From NCBI GenBank assembly GCA_002345725.1, contig DDWP01000015.1, forward strand, positions 1-11,427: DNA of 11,427 nucleotides. Reading direction: 5' to 3'. Made by a program: the position numbers and the translations under genes. Shown piece after piece: positions 1 through 6,660 of the stretch. The notes under the pieces are model-generated. The model was not told where the DNA came from. It saw nothing but the letters and a program-made list of their open reading frames with translations, and did not search any database. Source of the DNA: Candidatus Shapirobacteria bacterium UBA2283. Lineage in GTDB: Bacteria > Patescibacteriota > Microgenomatia > UBA12405. The first letter of the stretch is position 1, and every line of letters begins with the position of its first letter.

Positions 1-137
1 CTTACCTTAGTTCCATTACCAATTACTAAAGTGTCTCCATCAATCACTTCTCGCACCACATTCCACTGCCAAGTAGACAACAATCCTCCTACCATCACCG
101 CTCCCACCACCAACGCCGACAATTTTGTTTTCTTCAC
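1..137 (-). CDS. Staphylococcal-nuclease-like (SNase/thermonuclease) protein, 5' end only
   Basis: The gene runs off the left edge; only about 45 N-terminal residues are visible, read leftward from a GTG start at 137. They comprise a basic KKTK start, one hydrophobic segment (about residues 7-22) acting as signal peptide or anchor, then VVREVIDGDTLVIGNGTKV. The VIDGDTL(V)-x-NG-x-KV pattern is the first strand pair of SNase-fold nucleases, where the DGDT aspartate helps bind catalytic calcium. An exported, possibly membrane-tethered nuclease that cuts extracellular DNA or RNA would fit the family and a scavenging lifestyle. The catalytic Arg/Glu residues lie outside the window, so activity cannot be judged. 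It is divergent from the CPBP gene at 216. The GTG start is chosen because a -10 box sits 8 nt upstream and no earlier start is seen. Family call is good; function is inferred. Confidence 0.72.
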   Translation of the reverse strand, partial: MKKTKLSALVVGAVMVGGLLSTWQWNVVREVIDGDTLVIGNGTKV

Positions 138-145
138 TATTTTTT

Positions 146-151
146 AGTATA
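146..151 (-). promoter_or_regulatory. -10 box for the SNase-like gene
   Basis: The minus strand reads TATACT here, followed by 8 nt and then the GTG start at 137. A start site about 7 nt downstream of the box would give an mRNA beginning 1-2 nt before the codon. No convincing -35 box or Shine-Dalgarno sequence is visible. Confidence 0.5.
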
Positions 152-198
152 AAGTATTTTTCCAATTTTATAAAAAATATTTAGCAAACACCTAAGTT

Positions 199-204
199 TA
201 TGCT
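199..204 (+). promoter_or_regulatory. -10 box for the CPBP/PLD gene pair
   Basis: TATGCT lies 11 nt before the GTG start at 216, predicting a leader of about 5 nt. The 78-nt gap between the two divergent start codons (138-215) is AT-rich and otherwise shows only the opposing -10 box. There is no clear -35 box and no Shine-Dalgarno sequence. Confidence 0.42.
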
Positions 205-215
205 AAATTGTTATT

Positions 216-818
216 GTGCAACTCTTCATCTTTGAAACCATTTTTGTCGTTTTCTTACCCATTTCTCTAATGATACTTTCTCCCCAAGTATACGTCTTTC
301 GCCATCTAATAGGCATCGCCATTCTAGCCTATTTTTTTCTCATGCGACGTCATTTTTCTCTACCTCCTCTCGTCACCCAGCTTACCATCCCTCCGCTAAA
401 ACACTGGATTGAAACAGCCGTCATTACTCTAATTCTTAGCCTATCTCTTATCATCATCAATCACTACTATCCCGAGTCAGTTCGTCAGATGGTGCAATCA
501 CTTTTCTCTCATGACAAAAAGCTTCTAGTCTTAATTTCCTACTCACTTTTATCAGTACCTCTCCAAGAAATAATTTTTCGTTGGCTATATCTTCGTCGTC
601 TTCAACTTTTGAGACTCCACCCAGCTTTTCCAATTATCTGGTCATCAATTGTTTTTAGTTCTGTCCATTTTCCTTTTCATAGTCCACTAATGATTATCGG
701 AACCTTCATCTTAGGACTATGGTGGTCATATTCCACTATCAAGCAACAGTCCATTATTCCAGTCTCCATTAGCCACGCCGTCTTAGGGGCACTAATTCTC
801 TTGCTAGCCCTTTTCTAA
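216..818 (+). CDS. CPBP-family (CAAX/Abi-like) intramembrane protease
   Basis: A 200-aa, very hydrophobic protein with about six predicted membrane segments. Three family motifs are visible in order: QEIIFR at residues 117-122 (family consensus EExxxR), FSSVH at 147-151 (FxxxH), and a third histidine, H187, in SISHAV. Known members are glutamate-type intramembrane proteases that process prenylated proteins, peptides or bacteriocin-like substrates; the substrate here is unknown. The first glutamate of motif 1 is a glutamine; the second (E118), R122 and both histidines remain, so activity is plausible but not assured. The GTG start gives a near-leaderless transcript. The downstream PLD-like gene begins after a 3-nt gap with no ribosome binding site of its own, so the two are probably co-transcribed. 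Family confidence is high, substrate unknown. Confidence 0.82.
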   Translation: MQLFIFETIFVVFLPISLMILSPQVYVFRHLIGIAILAYFFLMRRHFSLPPLVTQLTIPPLKHWIETAVITLILSLSLIIINHYYPESVRQMVQSLFSHDKKLLVLISYSLLSVPLQEIIFRWLYLRRLQLLRLHPAFPIIWSSIVFSSVHFPFHSPLMIIGTFILGLWWSYSTIKQQSIIPVSISHAVLGALILLLALF

Positions 819-821
819 AGT

Positions 822-1757
822 ATGAATATCACTACCATCCCTACAATTAAAGACTTTTACCAGCAATTGGACCAGTCTTTTTCACAAGCCAAAAACCAAA
901 TTCTTATTAACACTCTAGAACTAAGTGGCCGACACATTTATAAAACTATCGGATCAACCCTAATTACCAAACTAAACCAAGGCTGCCAAGTTAATGTTTG
1001 TGTCGATCTTGTTGGCAATACATTAGCACAAATTCATAACCATCGCTTATTTTCTACACCCATCATTTCAATTCTAAAATCAAAAGGTGCCACCACCAAT
1101 TATTATCGTTCAGGCAACCCTATTTTTCACAACCACGCCAAGATATATATTATCGACCAACAGACAATCTATCTTGGTGGCTCTAATCTTTCAGACCATT
1201 TTTTACCTTGGACCGATACCAACTTCAAAATTGTCCTCTCAAAGCCAAATCCCGATCTGGTCCATTTTTATACCCAAATCAATCAATCGTCTCAAAATTC
1301 TTTTCAAACCATTTATTTAGATCAAGAAAACACTCTCCATTGTCACAAACAAGACCGAGTATTTGAACAGGAACTATTAAAACTTATCAATTCATCCCAA
1401 AAATATCTTCGACTAGTTACTTGGATGCTTTTGCTTTCTTCAGAAATATCCGAAGCTATCATCAAAGCCAAGCAGAGGGGAGTCGATGTTCAGCTAGTTT
1501 ATTCCCAAAGCAATTTCATCTCTCCACTTAGTCTTATCAATTTTCCAGGAATCAACCATCTCAAAGCCCATGGTATTAGTGTTAAGAAAAGCATTCCTCG
1601 ATACAATCACAGCAAACTCTACTGGAATGAACACCAGGCAATTATCGGATCCACCAATATTGATTGGCCGGAATTCATTGTAAATACCGAGATCGTCCTT
1701 GTCTCCACCTCTACCAAACTAGTTAAAGATCTAAATCATCTTTTTACCCAATTTTAA
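822..1757 (+). CDS. Phospholipase D-like protein (cardiolipin synthase-type HKD domains)
   Basis: A 311-aa protein with the duplicated PLD fold. The first HKD motif is H105-A-K107-x4-D112, followed by GGSN (119-122). The second is H263-S-K265-x4-E270, followed by GSTN (276-279). Both histidines and lysines that form the phospho-histidine active site are present; the second motif has glutamate in place of the usual aspartate. No N-terminal membrane segments are seen, unlike classical cardiolipin synthases, so the protein is either soluble or peripheral. It could act on phospholipids (transphosphatidylation) or on nucleic acid, as Nuc/ZUC-type PLDs do; cardiolipin synthase-like is the closest style. 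Its 3-nt gap from the CPBP protease gene points to one mRNA and a shared membrane-related role. It ends 7 nt from the end of the convergent gene at 1765, with no terminator visible between. Confidence 0.82.
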   Translation: MNITTIPTIKDFYQQLDQSFSQAKNQILINTLELSGRHIYKTIGSTLITKLNQGCQVNVCVDLVGNTLAQIHNHRLFSTPIISILKSKGATTNYYRSGNPIFHNHAKIYIIDQQTIYLGGSNLSDHFLPWTDTNFKIVLSKPNPDLVHFYTQINQSSQNSFQTIYLDQENTLHCHKQDRVFEQELLKLINSSQKYLRLVTWMLLLSSEISEAIIKAKQRGVDVQLVYSQSNFISPLSLINFPGINHLKAHGISVKKSIPRYNHSKLYWNEHQAIIGSTNIDWPEFIVNTEIVLVSTSTKLVKDLNHLFTQF

Positions 1758-1764
1758 TACCCAA

Positions 1765-2277
1765 CTACCATTCCACGCTGTCGACTAATCCTTGGAATTC
1801 CGACTCCCATTCTTTGTCAGCCGAATCAGCCGTTAAAGTTATAGTTAGCAGCCTTGCTCCTTTTTTCAAAAATATCGTTCTTTCTTTTTTATCCGCAGTT
1901 CTAAATAAAAGCCCTCTTTCATCTCCTTTTATTCCGACTTCTTCACTATATTGTAAAGTATTCCTTCTTCTCATCTGAACTTCAGTCAGTTCAGACAGAT
2001 CTTGGCTAGCTCCACGCAAATTAAACAATACCGTACTTCTTTCCCCAGTCAACTTTAGATTAACCAACACTCTCCCGTCAGTGGTTAATATATCTTCGAT
2101 AATATATTCAGGACGATATTTAAAACTTATGTAATTACTTCTAAACACCCCGGGGATACTCTTACTTTGTTCCACATCATTAACAACATCTTTATCTTGA
2201 CCATTACCTACTAACATCGCCAAGACTATCAACACTGCCAGCACCCCACCCACTATCCACAAATATTTTAATTTCAT
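1765..2277 (-). CDS. Single-pass membrane-anchored protein with extracytoplasmic domain, unknown function
   Basis: A 170-aa protein. Residues 5-23 form one membrane segment preceded by lysines (N-terminus inside). A short polar linker (24-42) follows, then a compact domain rich in alternating beta strands (about 48-170) ending in FQGLVDSVEW. The layout (SNYISFKYRPEYII, later a TIFLKKGARLLTITLTA strand pair and a final helix) is reminiscent of PsbP/Mog1-like domains found in small exported bacterial proteins, but this is only resemblance. The start at 2277 (MKLKYLW) is chosen over an in-frame upstream start at 2379. The longer form would put polar residues before the anchor and overlap the divergent gene, whereas 2277 lies exactly 6 nt after a consensus TATAAT. 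No lipobox cysteine is seen. Confidence 0.66.
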   Translation of the reverse strand: MKLKYLWIVGGVLAVLIVLAMLVGNGQDKDVVNDVEQSKSIPGVFRSNYISFKYRPEYIIEDILTTDGRVLVNLKLTGERSTVLFNLRGASQDLSELTEVQMRRRNTLQYSEEVGIKGDERGLLFRTADKKERTIFLKKGARLLTITLTADSADKEWESEFQGLVDSVEW

Positions 2278-2283
2278 AGATAA

Positions 2284-2291
2284 ATTATAAT
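2284..2291. promoter_or_regulatory. Shared palindromic -10 box driving two divergent genes
   Basis: ATTATAAT is a perfect 8-bp palindrome, so each strand contains TATAAT (2286-2291 on +, 2289-2284 on -). The + box ends 5 nt before the ATG at 2297 and the - box ends 6 nt before the ATG at 2277. Both predicted transcripts would start at or next to their start codon. The two start codons are only 19 nt apart, leaving no room for leaders or separate promoters. Confidence 0.68.
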
Positions 2292-2296
2292 ACCTT

Positions 2297-2593
2297 ATGC
2301 GCACCGACAAACCTACTTCAATTGCCGACACACTCTTCAAACTATCTGACACTCTCGCCAAGCGGAAAAAATATGTCAAAAATGAATTTCAAGCCTATGG
2401 GCTCATGTTAGCCGAAGAGCTAGACGACTGGAAAAACAAATCTCTATATATCCGTCTTGCCAAAAGCACCGATCGTCAGCTTCTAGAACGGGCTCGCTAT
2501 TTTGTTAAGGACCACAATCCCGGCCAAGTCAAATCTCTCGGTGCTCTATTCATGTGGAAAATCAAAGAATTAAAACGCGAGAGTTTGATATAA
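2297..2593 (+). CDS. Small conserved CPR-type protein of unknown function
   Basis: A 98-aa, charged, probably mainly helical soluble protein. Notable segments are FQAYGLMLAEELDDWKNKSLYIRLAK (about residues 31-56), QLLERARYFVKD (61-72) and the C-terminal LGALFMWKIKEL (81-92). From memory this LAEEL-D-x-KNKSLYI-LAK...FVKD...LFMWK-KEL arrangement recurs in hypothetical proteins of Patescibacteria; I cannot verify it here and know of no assigned function. The lack of a signal peptide, basic patches and an aromatic C-terminal helix would be compatible with nucleic-acid or ribosome binding, but that is speculation. The ATG start follows the shared -10 box by 5 nt. Its TAA stop lies inside the -10 box of the efflux operon that begins 7 nt later. 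Confidence 0.72.
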   Translation: MRTDKPTSIADTLFKLSDTLAKRKKYVKNEFQAYGLMLAEELDDWKNKSLYIRLAKSTDRQLLERARYFVKDHNPGQVKSLGALFMWKIKELKRESLI

Positions 2594-2594
2594 T
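2586..2594 (+). promoter_or_regulatory. Extended -10 promoter of the MacAB-like efflux operon
   Basis: TGATATAAT is a full extended -10 (TG-n-TATAAT) ending 6 nt before the ATG at 2601, so a leaderless transcript is predicted. The TAA stop of the preceding gene (2591-2593) is built from the last four bases of the box. No -35 match is visible at the usual distance. Confidence 0.66.
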
Positions 2595-2600
2595 ACTCAA

Positions 2601-3644
2601 ATGACCAGGCTCTCGAGTATTCTTGTATTTTTGGCGCTCTTTTTAGGCGTAGTTTTACTATTACCCCAAATTCAAGCTGCCACCACCAAAGGTGCCACCC
2701 TAAAATACGATGCTAAGAAAACCACTCTCTATACTCCACGAACTGAGTCCATTGCCGACACACTCACTCTCACCGGTTCTATAGAGACCGATCAAATTGC
2801 CTCTCTCCGTTTTCAAAACTCCGGCAAACTTGTTTGGGTAGGTGTCAAAGTAGGGGATAGAGTAAAAAAAGGTCAGGCCATCGCTAGTCTCGACAAAGCC
2901 GAACTTCGCAAAAATCTAGCCACCCAGTTCAACAACTATCGCAAATCACTCAGCGAGTTCAACGACACCCAAGACAAATACAAACCAGAAAAAGACGCAC
3001 TACTCGTCACCGACACCATTCAGAGAATACTCGACAGGACTCAATATTCTCTTGACAATTCAGTCATTAATTACGAGCTTACCGACATGTCCATCAAAGA
3101 AGCCACCTTAATTAGCCCGATCGACGGTGTCGTCGTTGCTCTTGACCAACCTTTTGCTGGTTCCAATGTTACTCCAGCCACCGCCACTTTCACCATCGTC
3201 AATCCTAACAATCTTTATTTCAAATCCGAAATCGACCAAGATATTGTTACCAAGGTCACTATCGGTCAAGCGGCCACCCTAGAGCTTGACAGTTTCCCTA
3301 GTGAGATAGTCAATTCCAAAATAAATTATATTGCTTTTACCCCAGTTTCTGGACAGACTTCCACAGTCTACGAGATACGCTTCGACCTCCCCCTCAAAAA
3401 CGACAAATTAACTTATCGTCTAGGTATGGATGGTGATGTCGATATTATTCTTTCTCAAGCCGAGAACACCTTAACTATTCCTACCGATGCTGTCAACGAT
3501 GATGATGGTCAACGTTTTGTTTACATCAAGTCCGACAAAGAACTTATTCGTCGTGACATCAAAACAGGGATTGAAAATGACATTACTACTCAAGTTATCG
3601 AAGGACTCGCACCCGATGATCAAGTCGCCGTCACCCAAAAATAG
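2601..3644 (+). CDS. HlyD/MacA-family membrane fusion (periplasmic adaptor-like) protein
   Basis: A 347-aa exported adaptor of an ABC efflux system. Residues 6-26 form a signal peptide or membrane anchor ending LPQIQAA. The first half of the lipoyl-like domain (about 66-98) carries SGKLVWVGVKVGDRVKKGQAIASLD. A short helical stretch follows (about 99-160), then the second lipoyl half with LISPIDGVVV (170-179) and beta-barrel and membrane-proximal strands (about 195-345). In Gram-negative MacA the helical hairpin is long and reaches TolC; here it is only about 60 residues, which fits a cell without an outer membrane. The protein probably couples the ATPase/permease downstream to substrate handling outside the membrane. 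The start is fixed by the leaderless promoter. The 3' end overlaps the ATPase gene by 29 nt. Confidence 0.86.
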   Translation: MTRLSSILVFLALFLGVVLLLPQIQAATTKGATLKYDAKKTTLYTPRTESIADTLTLTGSIETDQIASLRFQNSGKLVWVGVKVGDRVKKGQAIASLDKAELRKNLATQFNNYRKSLSEFNDTQDKYKPEKDALLVTDTIQRILDRTQYSLDNSVINYELTDMSIKEATLISPIDGVVVALDQPFAGSNVTPATATFTIVNPNNLYFKSEIDQDIVTKVTIGQAATLELDSFPSEIVNSKINYIAFTPVSGQTSTVYEIRFDLPLKNDKLTYRLGMDGDVDIILSQAENTLTIPTDAVNDDDGQRFVYIKSDKELIRRDIKTGIENDITTQVIEGLAPDDQVAVTQK

Positions 3645-4326
3645 CCCCGTCATCCTCGAACTGCGTGATGTGGTCAAGACCTATACCTCTGGCAACACTC
3701 AGTTTAACGCTCTTGACGGCGTCTCTCTTCAGATCAGAAAAGGGGAGTTTGTTTCTATTACTGGTCCTTCGGGCTCTGGCAAGTCCACTCTTATGCATAT
3801 TATTGGCTTGTTAGACAATCCCACCTCCGGGCAAGTATTGCTCGAAGAACAGGACATTTCTCATCTTAATGAAAACGAAATGGCCAAGGTACGAAACGTC
3901 ACTCTTGGATTTGTTTTCCAACAATTCAATCTCCTTCCCAAGACCTCTTCTTTGGAAAATGCTATGCTCCCGCTACTTTATTCCGACGTCCCCAAGCCCG
4001 CCCGTGAAGGTCTGGCTATCGAGATGTTGACCAAGGTCGGTCTCGATCAGAAACTCAAAAACACCCCAGCTCAGCTCTCAGGTGGTCAACAACAGCGTGT
4101 AGCTATCGCCAGAGCCTTAATTAACGACCCAAAAATAATTCTTGCCGACGAACCCACCGGCAATCTAGATTCAAAGTCTGGCACAGAAGTCATGAAACTT
4201 TTCCACCACCTTCACGAAAAAGAGGGGAGGACCATTGTCTTAGTTACCCACGACCCAGAACTAGCCCAACAAGCCAACCGAGTCATTATTATTAAAGATG
4301 GAAAAGTTAGCACAGAAAACAAATAA
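3616..4326 (+). CDS. ABC transporter ATPase, MacB/LolD type
   Basis: A 236-aa nucleotide-binding protein with a complete set of motifs: Walker A GPSGSGKST (50-58), Q-loop FQQFNLLP (from 101), signature LSGGQQQR (154-161), Walker B IILADEP (174-180) with D178/E179, and switch H212 in VTHD. The Q-loop and LSGGQQQRVAIARAL style place it in the MacB/LolD (o228) group, which power mechanotransmission exporters rather than classical transport channels. The start at 3616 (MIKSPSPKN) is preferred to an in-frame start at 3487, whose extra residues are not ABC-like and would overlap the adaptor gene by 158 nt. An AAGGA at 3601-3605, 10 nt upstream, is one of the few Shine-Dalgarno-like sequences in the window. 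Translation is probably coupled to the adaptor. The permease follows after 3 nt. Confidence 0.92.
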   Translation: MIKSPSPKNSPVILELRDVVKTYTSGNTQFNALDGVSLQIRKGEFVSITGPSGSGKSTLMHIIGLLDNPTSGQVLLEEQDISHLNENEMAKVRNVTLGFVFQQFNLLPKTSSLENAMLPLLYSDVPKPAREGLAIEMLTKVGLDQKLKNTPAQLSGGQQQRVAIARALINDPKIILADEPTGNLDSKSGTEVMKLFHHLHEKEGRTIVLVTHDPELAQQANRVIIIKDGKVSTENK

Positions 4327-4329
4327 CTT

Positions 4330-5559
4330 ATGTTAAAACCATCCTTAGACGATCTAATCAAATCCAGCATTCGTTCTATTTTAAAGAATAAAGGTCGGAC
4401 CATTCTTACCTCTCTTGGGATAATTATCGGCGTAACTTCAGTAATTTTGCTAACCTCTATTGGTACTGGACTCAAAATCTATATCACCGAACAGTTCGAT
4501 AGTCTCGGCGCCAACACCATCTTCGTTGCTCCTGGCAAAATCTTTGACGACAATGGTGGCTTTAGTAGTAGTGGTGGCGGAGCTGGTCGATTTATTTCCA
4601 CTAGTTTTAGTCTTGAAGATATTTCCAATCTGAAAAGATCACTTCGAGGCAATACCATTGTTCCTGTCGCTGTCGCCTCCGCCGATATCAAATCACCTAA
4701 TGCCAACAAATCAGAAGTTAGTATTATTGGATCTACCTATCAATATGGTGCCAGCTCCAATAACTTACCCTCCGCCGGCAATGGCCGTTGGTTTACCAAA
4801 GAAGAAGAAGACAAAAAAGATGCTGTCGTCATTCTGGGCAACACTATCGCCAACGATCTCTTTCCTTCAGGCAATGCACTTGGTAAAAAGATTATTATTA
4901 AGAGCAAGAATTTTCGAGTCATCGGAATTCTCGATGCCAAAGGTGGAAGCTTTGGTGGTCCAGATGTTGATCAATACGCTTTCACCCCTATCGGCATAGC
5001 CTTTAATTTAGTAGGTAATCAAAAAGTTAATCAAATCCTTATTAAGACTCCCAACAAGGACTTGGTTGCCGAGACCAAGCTCGAAGTCGAGAAAGTCATG
5101 CTCAAACGTTTTGAAGAAGATGCCTTCACCGTCTTTGATAGTAGCCAGTTATTAAATAGCATCAATTCTATTATTGGCATTCTAACTATCGGTTTATCCG
5201 GAATTGCCGCCATATCATTAGTCGTCGGAGGTATTGGAATTATGAATATTATGTTAGTTACTGTTTCCGAACGAACTAAAGAAATTGGTCTACGCAAAGC
5301 CATTGGAGCCTACCCTCGAGCTATTCTTATCCAATTTTTAATCGAAGCCGTTATACTCTCATGCATTGGAGGATTCATCGGAGTTTTACTTGGCTGGCTA
5401 GGATCACTGGCTATCAATAACTTCTTTCCTGCTCAAGTCACCCTATCTTCTATTGCCATTGCTTTCGGTGTTTCTGCCATAGTTGGTATTATATTTGGTG
5501 TCGCTCCCGCTCGCAAAGCTAGTAAACTTTCCCCAATTGAAGCACTAAGATACGAGTAA
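4330..5559 (+). CDS. MacB/FtsX-family ABC transporter permease
   Basis: A 409-aa permease with the MacB topology. Membrane segment 1 (about 25-46) is preceded by the basic SILKNKGRTILTSLGI motif. A large extracytoplasmic domain (about 48-280) contains a Gly/Ser-rich loop (76-87). Three C-terminal segments follow (about 281-310, 330-362, 372-393), and the protein ends in ARKASKLSPIEALRYE, typical of the family. The GGIGIMNIMLVTVSERTKEIGLRKAIGA block (300-327) is the characteristic coupling region that meets the ATPase. E. coli MacB fuses the ATPase to the permease in about 650 residues; here they are separate genes 3 nt apart. With the adaptor at 2601 this is a complete tripartite-like exporter without an outer-membrane channel, which might move antimicrobial peptides, macrolides or lipoproteins. 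The substrate cannot be read from sequence. Confidence 0.92.
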   Translation: MLKPSLDDLIKSSIRSILKNKGRTILTSLGIIIGVTSVILLTSIGTGLKIYITEQFDSLGANTIFVAPGKIFDDNGGFSSSGGGAGRFISTSFSLEDISNLKRSLRGNTIVPVAVASADIKSPNANKSEVSIIGSTYQYGASSNNLPSAGNGRWFTKEEEDKKDAVVILGNTIANDLFPSGNALGKKIIIKSKNFRVIGILDAKGGSFGGPDVDQYAFTPIGIAFNLVGNQKVNQILIKTPNKDLVAETKLEVEKVMLKRFEEDAFTVFDSSQLLNSINSIIGILTIGLSGIAAISLVVGGIGIMNIMLVTVSERTKEIGLRKAIGAYPRAILIQFLIEAVILSCIGGFIGVLLGWLGSLAINNFFPAQVTLSSIAIAFGVSAIVGIIFGVAPARKASKLSPIEALRYE

Positions 5560-5565
5560 ACAATC

Positions 5566-5574
5566 TGCTAATAT
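5566..5574 (+). promoter_or_regulatory. Extended -10 promoter for the LDIDH/HEPN pair
   Basis: TGCTAATAT (TG-n followed by TAATAT) lies in the 21-nt gap after the permease and ends 6 nt before the GTG at 5581. The spacing matches the other leaderless promoters of the window, although the hexamer is a weaker match to TATAAT. Confidence 0.5.
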
Positions 5575-5580
5575 TAAATA

Positions 5581-6147
5581 GTGAATAGTTCAGAAATCAA
5601 AAAGCACTTATTACCGGTATTGATTGTTTTTGTCCTTATCTCCGTCATTTGGATTATCAATCAAGTCCCATTTTTAAGCTTTGTCCAACTCGCCCTCGGT
5701 CTTTTAATTGGAGCCTTTTTCCTTGATATAGATCACATTATTTATTGGCTCTATATCAACCCCAACACCGAAGAAAGCCGACTAGCTCAGATCGCCCTAA
5801 AAAAACGCGACTTCGACTCCATCATCAAATTAATTTGGTCCACCCAAAGAGATCACATTAACCTCATATTTCACCACTTTTTCTTTCAGGTCGTGTTAGT
5901 CCTTATCTCTGTTTTCGTTTTTACCAGTACCTCCAACACTCTTGCTATGGCCTTTCTCATCTCGCTCAATATTCATCTTCTTGTCGACCAATACGAAGAC
6001 TATCAACAAAATCCTACACATCTCCAGCAGTGGCTTTTTGCTAGAGAAAGCAAACAACTTCCCATTACCTACCTCGGCCACTATCTCGGTGTCTTTGTTA
6101 TTCTGACACTCCTCCTACTCTTACTTCTTATAAACTCGGCCCTATGA
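5581..6147 (+). CDS. Polytopic membrane protein with LDIDH and histidine motifs (DUF457/YdjM-like resemblance)
   Basis: A 188-aa protein with four to five membrane segments (about 9-28, 32-57, 100-118, 120-137, 163-186). Polar metal-ligand-like residues sit at membrane edges: LDIDH at 48-52, DHINLIFHH at 91-99, and NIHLLVDQYED at 130-140. The G-x-x-x-LDIDHI pattern plus later H...H and H-x3-D motifs recall the DUF457/YdjM group, annotated as membrane-bound metal-dependent hydrolases, whose reaction is not well established. I treat this as a likely distant relative, not a firm assignment. The GTG start is supported by a -10 box 6 nt upstream. The TGA stop overlaps the next ATG (ATGA), so translation of the HEPN protein is probably coupled to it, suggesting a joint function. 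Confidence 0.62.
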   Translation: MNSSEIKKHLLPVLIVFVLISVIWIINQVPFLSFVQLALGLLIGAFFLDIDHIIYWLYINPNTEESRLAQIALKKRDFDSIIKLIWSTQRDHINLIFHHFFFQVVLVLISVFVFTSTSNTLAMAFLISLNIHLLVDQYEDYQQNPTHLQQWLFARESKQLPITYLGHYLGVFVILTLLLLLLLINSAL

Positions 6148-6650
6148 GTCAGCTCTCACCAGAGATATTTCTCGAGGCCAAAAAATATCTTTCTCCCGAA
6201 GCAGACAGGTTAGTTTCCGATGTTCAAATAGTGTTAGAAGACCTCGAAGGCCACACAGATATTAGCGACTACTCCTTTATTGTCGCCCCTCTCTCAAAAG
6301 CTTACGAAGGCTATCTAAAAAGCTTTTTTTTAAAGTTACGTATTATCGATCAATATACCTACGACAGCGACCGTTTTCGTGTCGGTAAAACTTTAAATCC
6401 ATCTCTCCGCTACAAACGCTTTTCAGTTTTTCAAAGACTGGCTGAAGTTGGTGAAGGTGGAGAAGAACTGGCCGAGATACTTTGGAGCGCCTGGAAGCAT
6501 GGTCGAAATGAAATATTTCACTTTTTCCCCAATGATCTAAAAAATATCGATCGGAACAATGCGGAGGAGAGGATATCCCTTCTTCTCAACGCCATCATCA
6601 AGTCAGGGGAATTTCTCAAGACAAATCAAGAGAATATTGATCTGTTATAA
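6144..6650 (+). CDS. HEPN-domain protein, candidate ribonuclease
   Basis: A 168-aa all-helical soluble protein. The segment DYSFIVAPLSKAYEGYLKSFFLKLRIID (42-69) followed by SAWKHGRNEIFHFFP (115-129) matches the general design of HEPN domains near RnlA/LsoA (RNase LS): a first helix with YS...P..KA-EGYLK and a later R-N-x3-H catalytic motif, here R121-N122-E-I-F-H126. In active HEPN RNases this R-x4-6-H pair forms a metal-independent site across a dimer. Standalone copies act as toxins, defence effectors or RNA-processing partners. No recognisable antitoxin follows: the next gene is a ferredoxin with its own promoter. The start overlaps the stop of the membrane protein gene by 4 nt. HEPN assignment is fairly confident; the biological role is inferred only. 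Confidence 0.68.
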   Translation: MSQLSPEIFLEAKKYLSPEADRLVSDVQIVLEDLEGHTDISDYSFIVAPLSKAYEGYLKSFFLKLRIIDQYTYDSDRFRVGKTLNPSLRYKRFSVFQRLAEVGEGGEELAEILWSAWKHGRNEIFHFFPNDLKNIDRNNAEERISLLLNAIIKSGEFLKTNQENIDLL

Positions 6651-6651
6651 T
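6643..6651 (+). promoter_or_regulatory. Extended -10 promoter of the ferredoxin gene
   Basis: TGTTATAAT is a perfect extended -10. It contains the TAA stop of the HEPN gene (6648-6650) and ends 9 nt before the ATG at 6661, predicting a leader of 2-3 nt. No -35 box is evident. Confidence 0.62.
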
Positions 6652-6660
6652 TTAAAACAT

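Noticed and set aside
2278..2379. N-terminal extension of the leftward membrane protein to 2379
   Set aside because: It would overlap the divergent gene at 2297 and place polar residues before the anchor; a perfect -10 box lies inside the extension, 6 nt before the ATG at 2277.
3487..3615. Longer ABC ATPase starting at 3487
   Set aside because: The extra 43 residues are a shadow of the adaptor gene in another frame and have no ABC-like sequence; ATG 3616 gives a normal-length ATPase.
6144..6147. TGA as a sense codon (recoded genetic code)
   Set aside because: The membrane protein gene ends naturally at TGA 6145-6147 overlapping an ATG, and all other genes read cleanly with the standard bacterial code.
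6559..6660. Longer ferredoxin starting within the HEPN gene
   Set aside because: The extra residues read through HEPN coding sequence out of frame, and ferredoxins of this type start just before the first cysteine motif.
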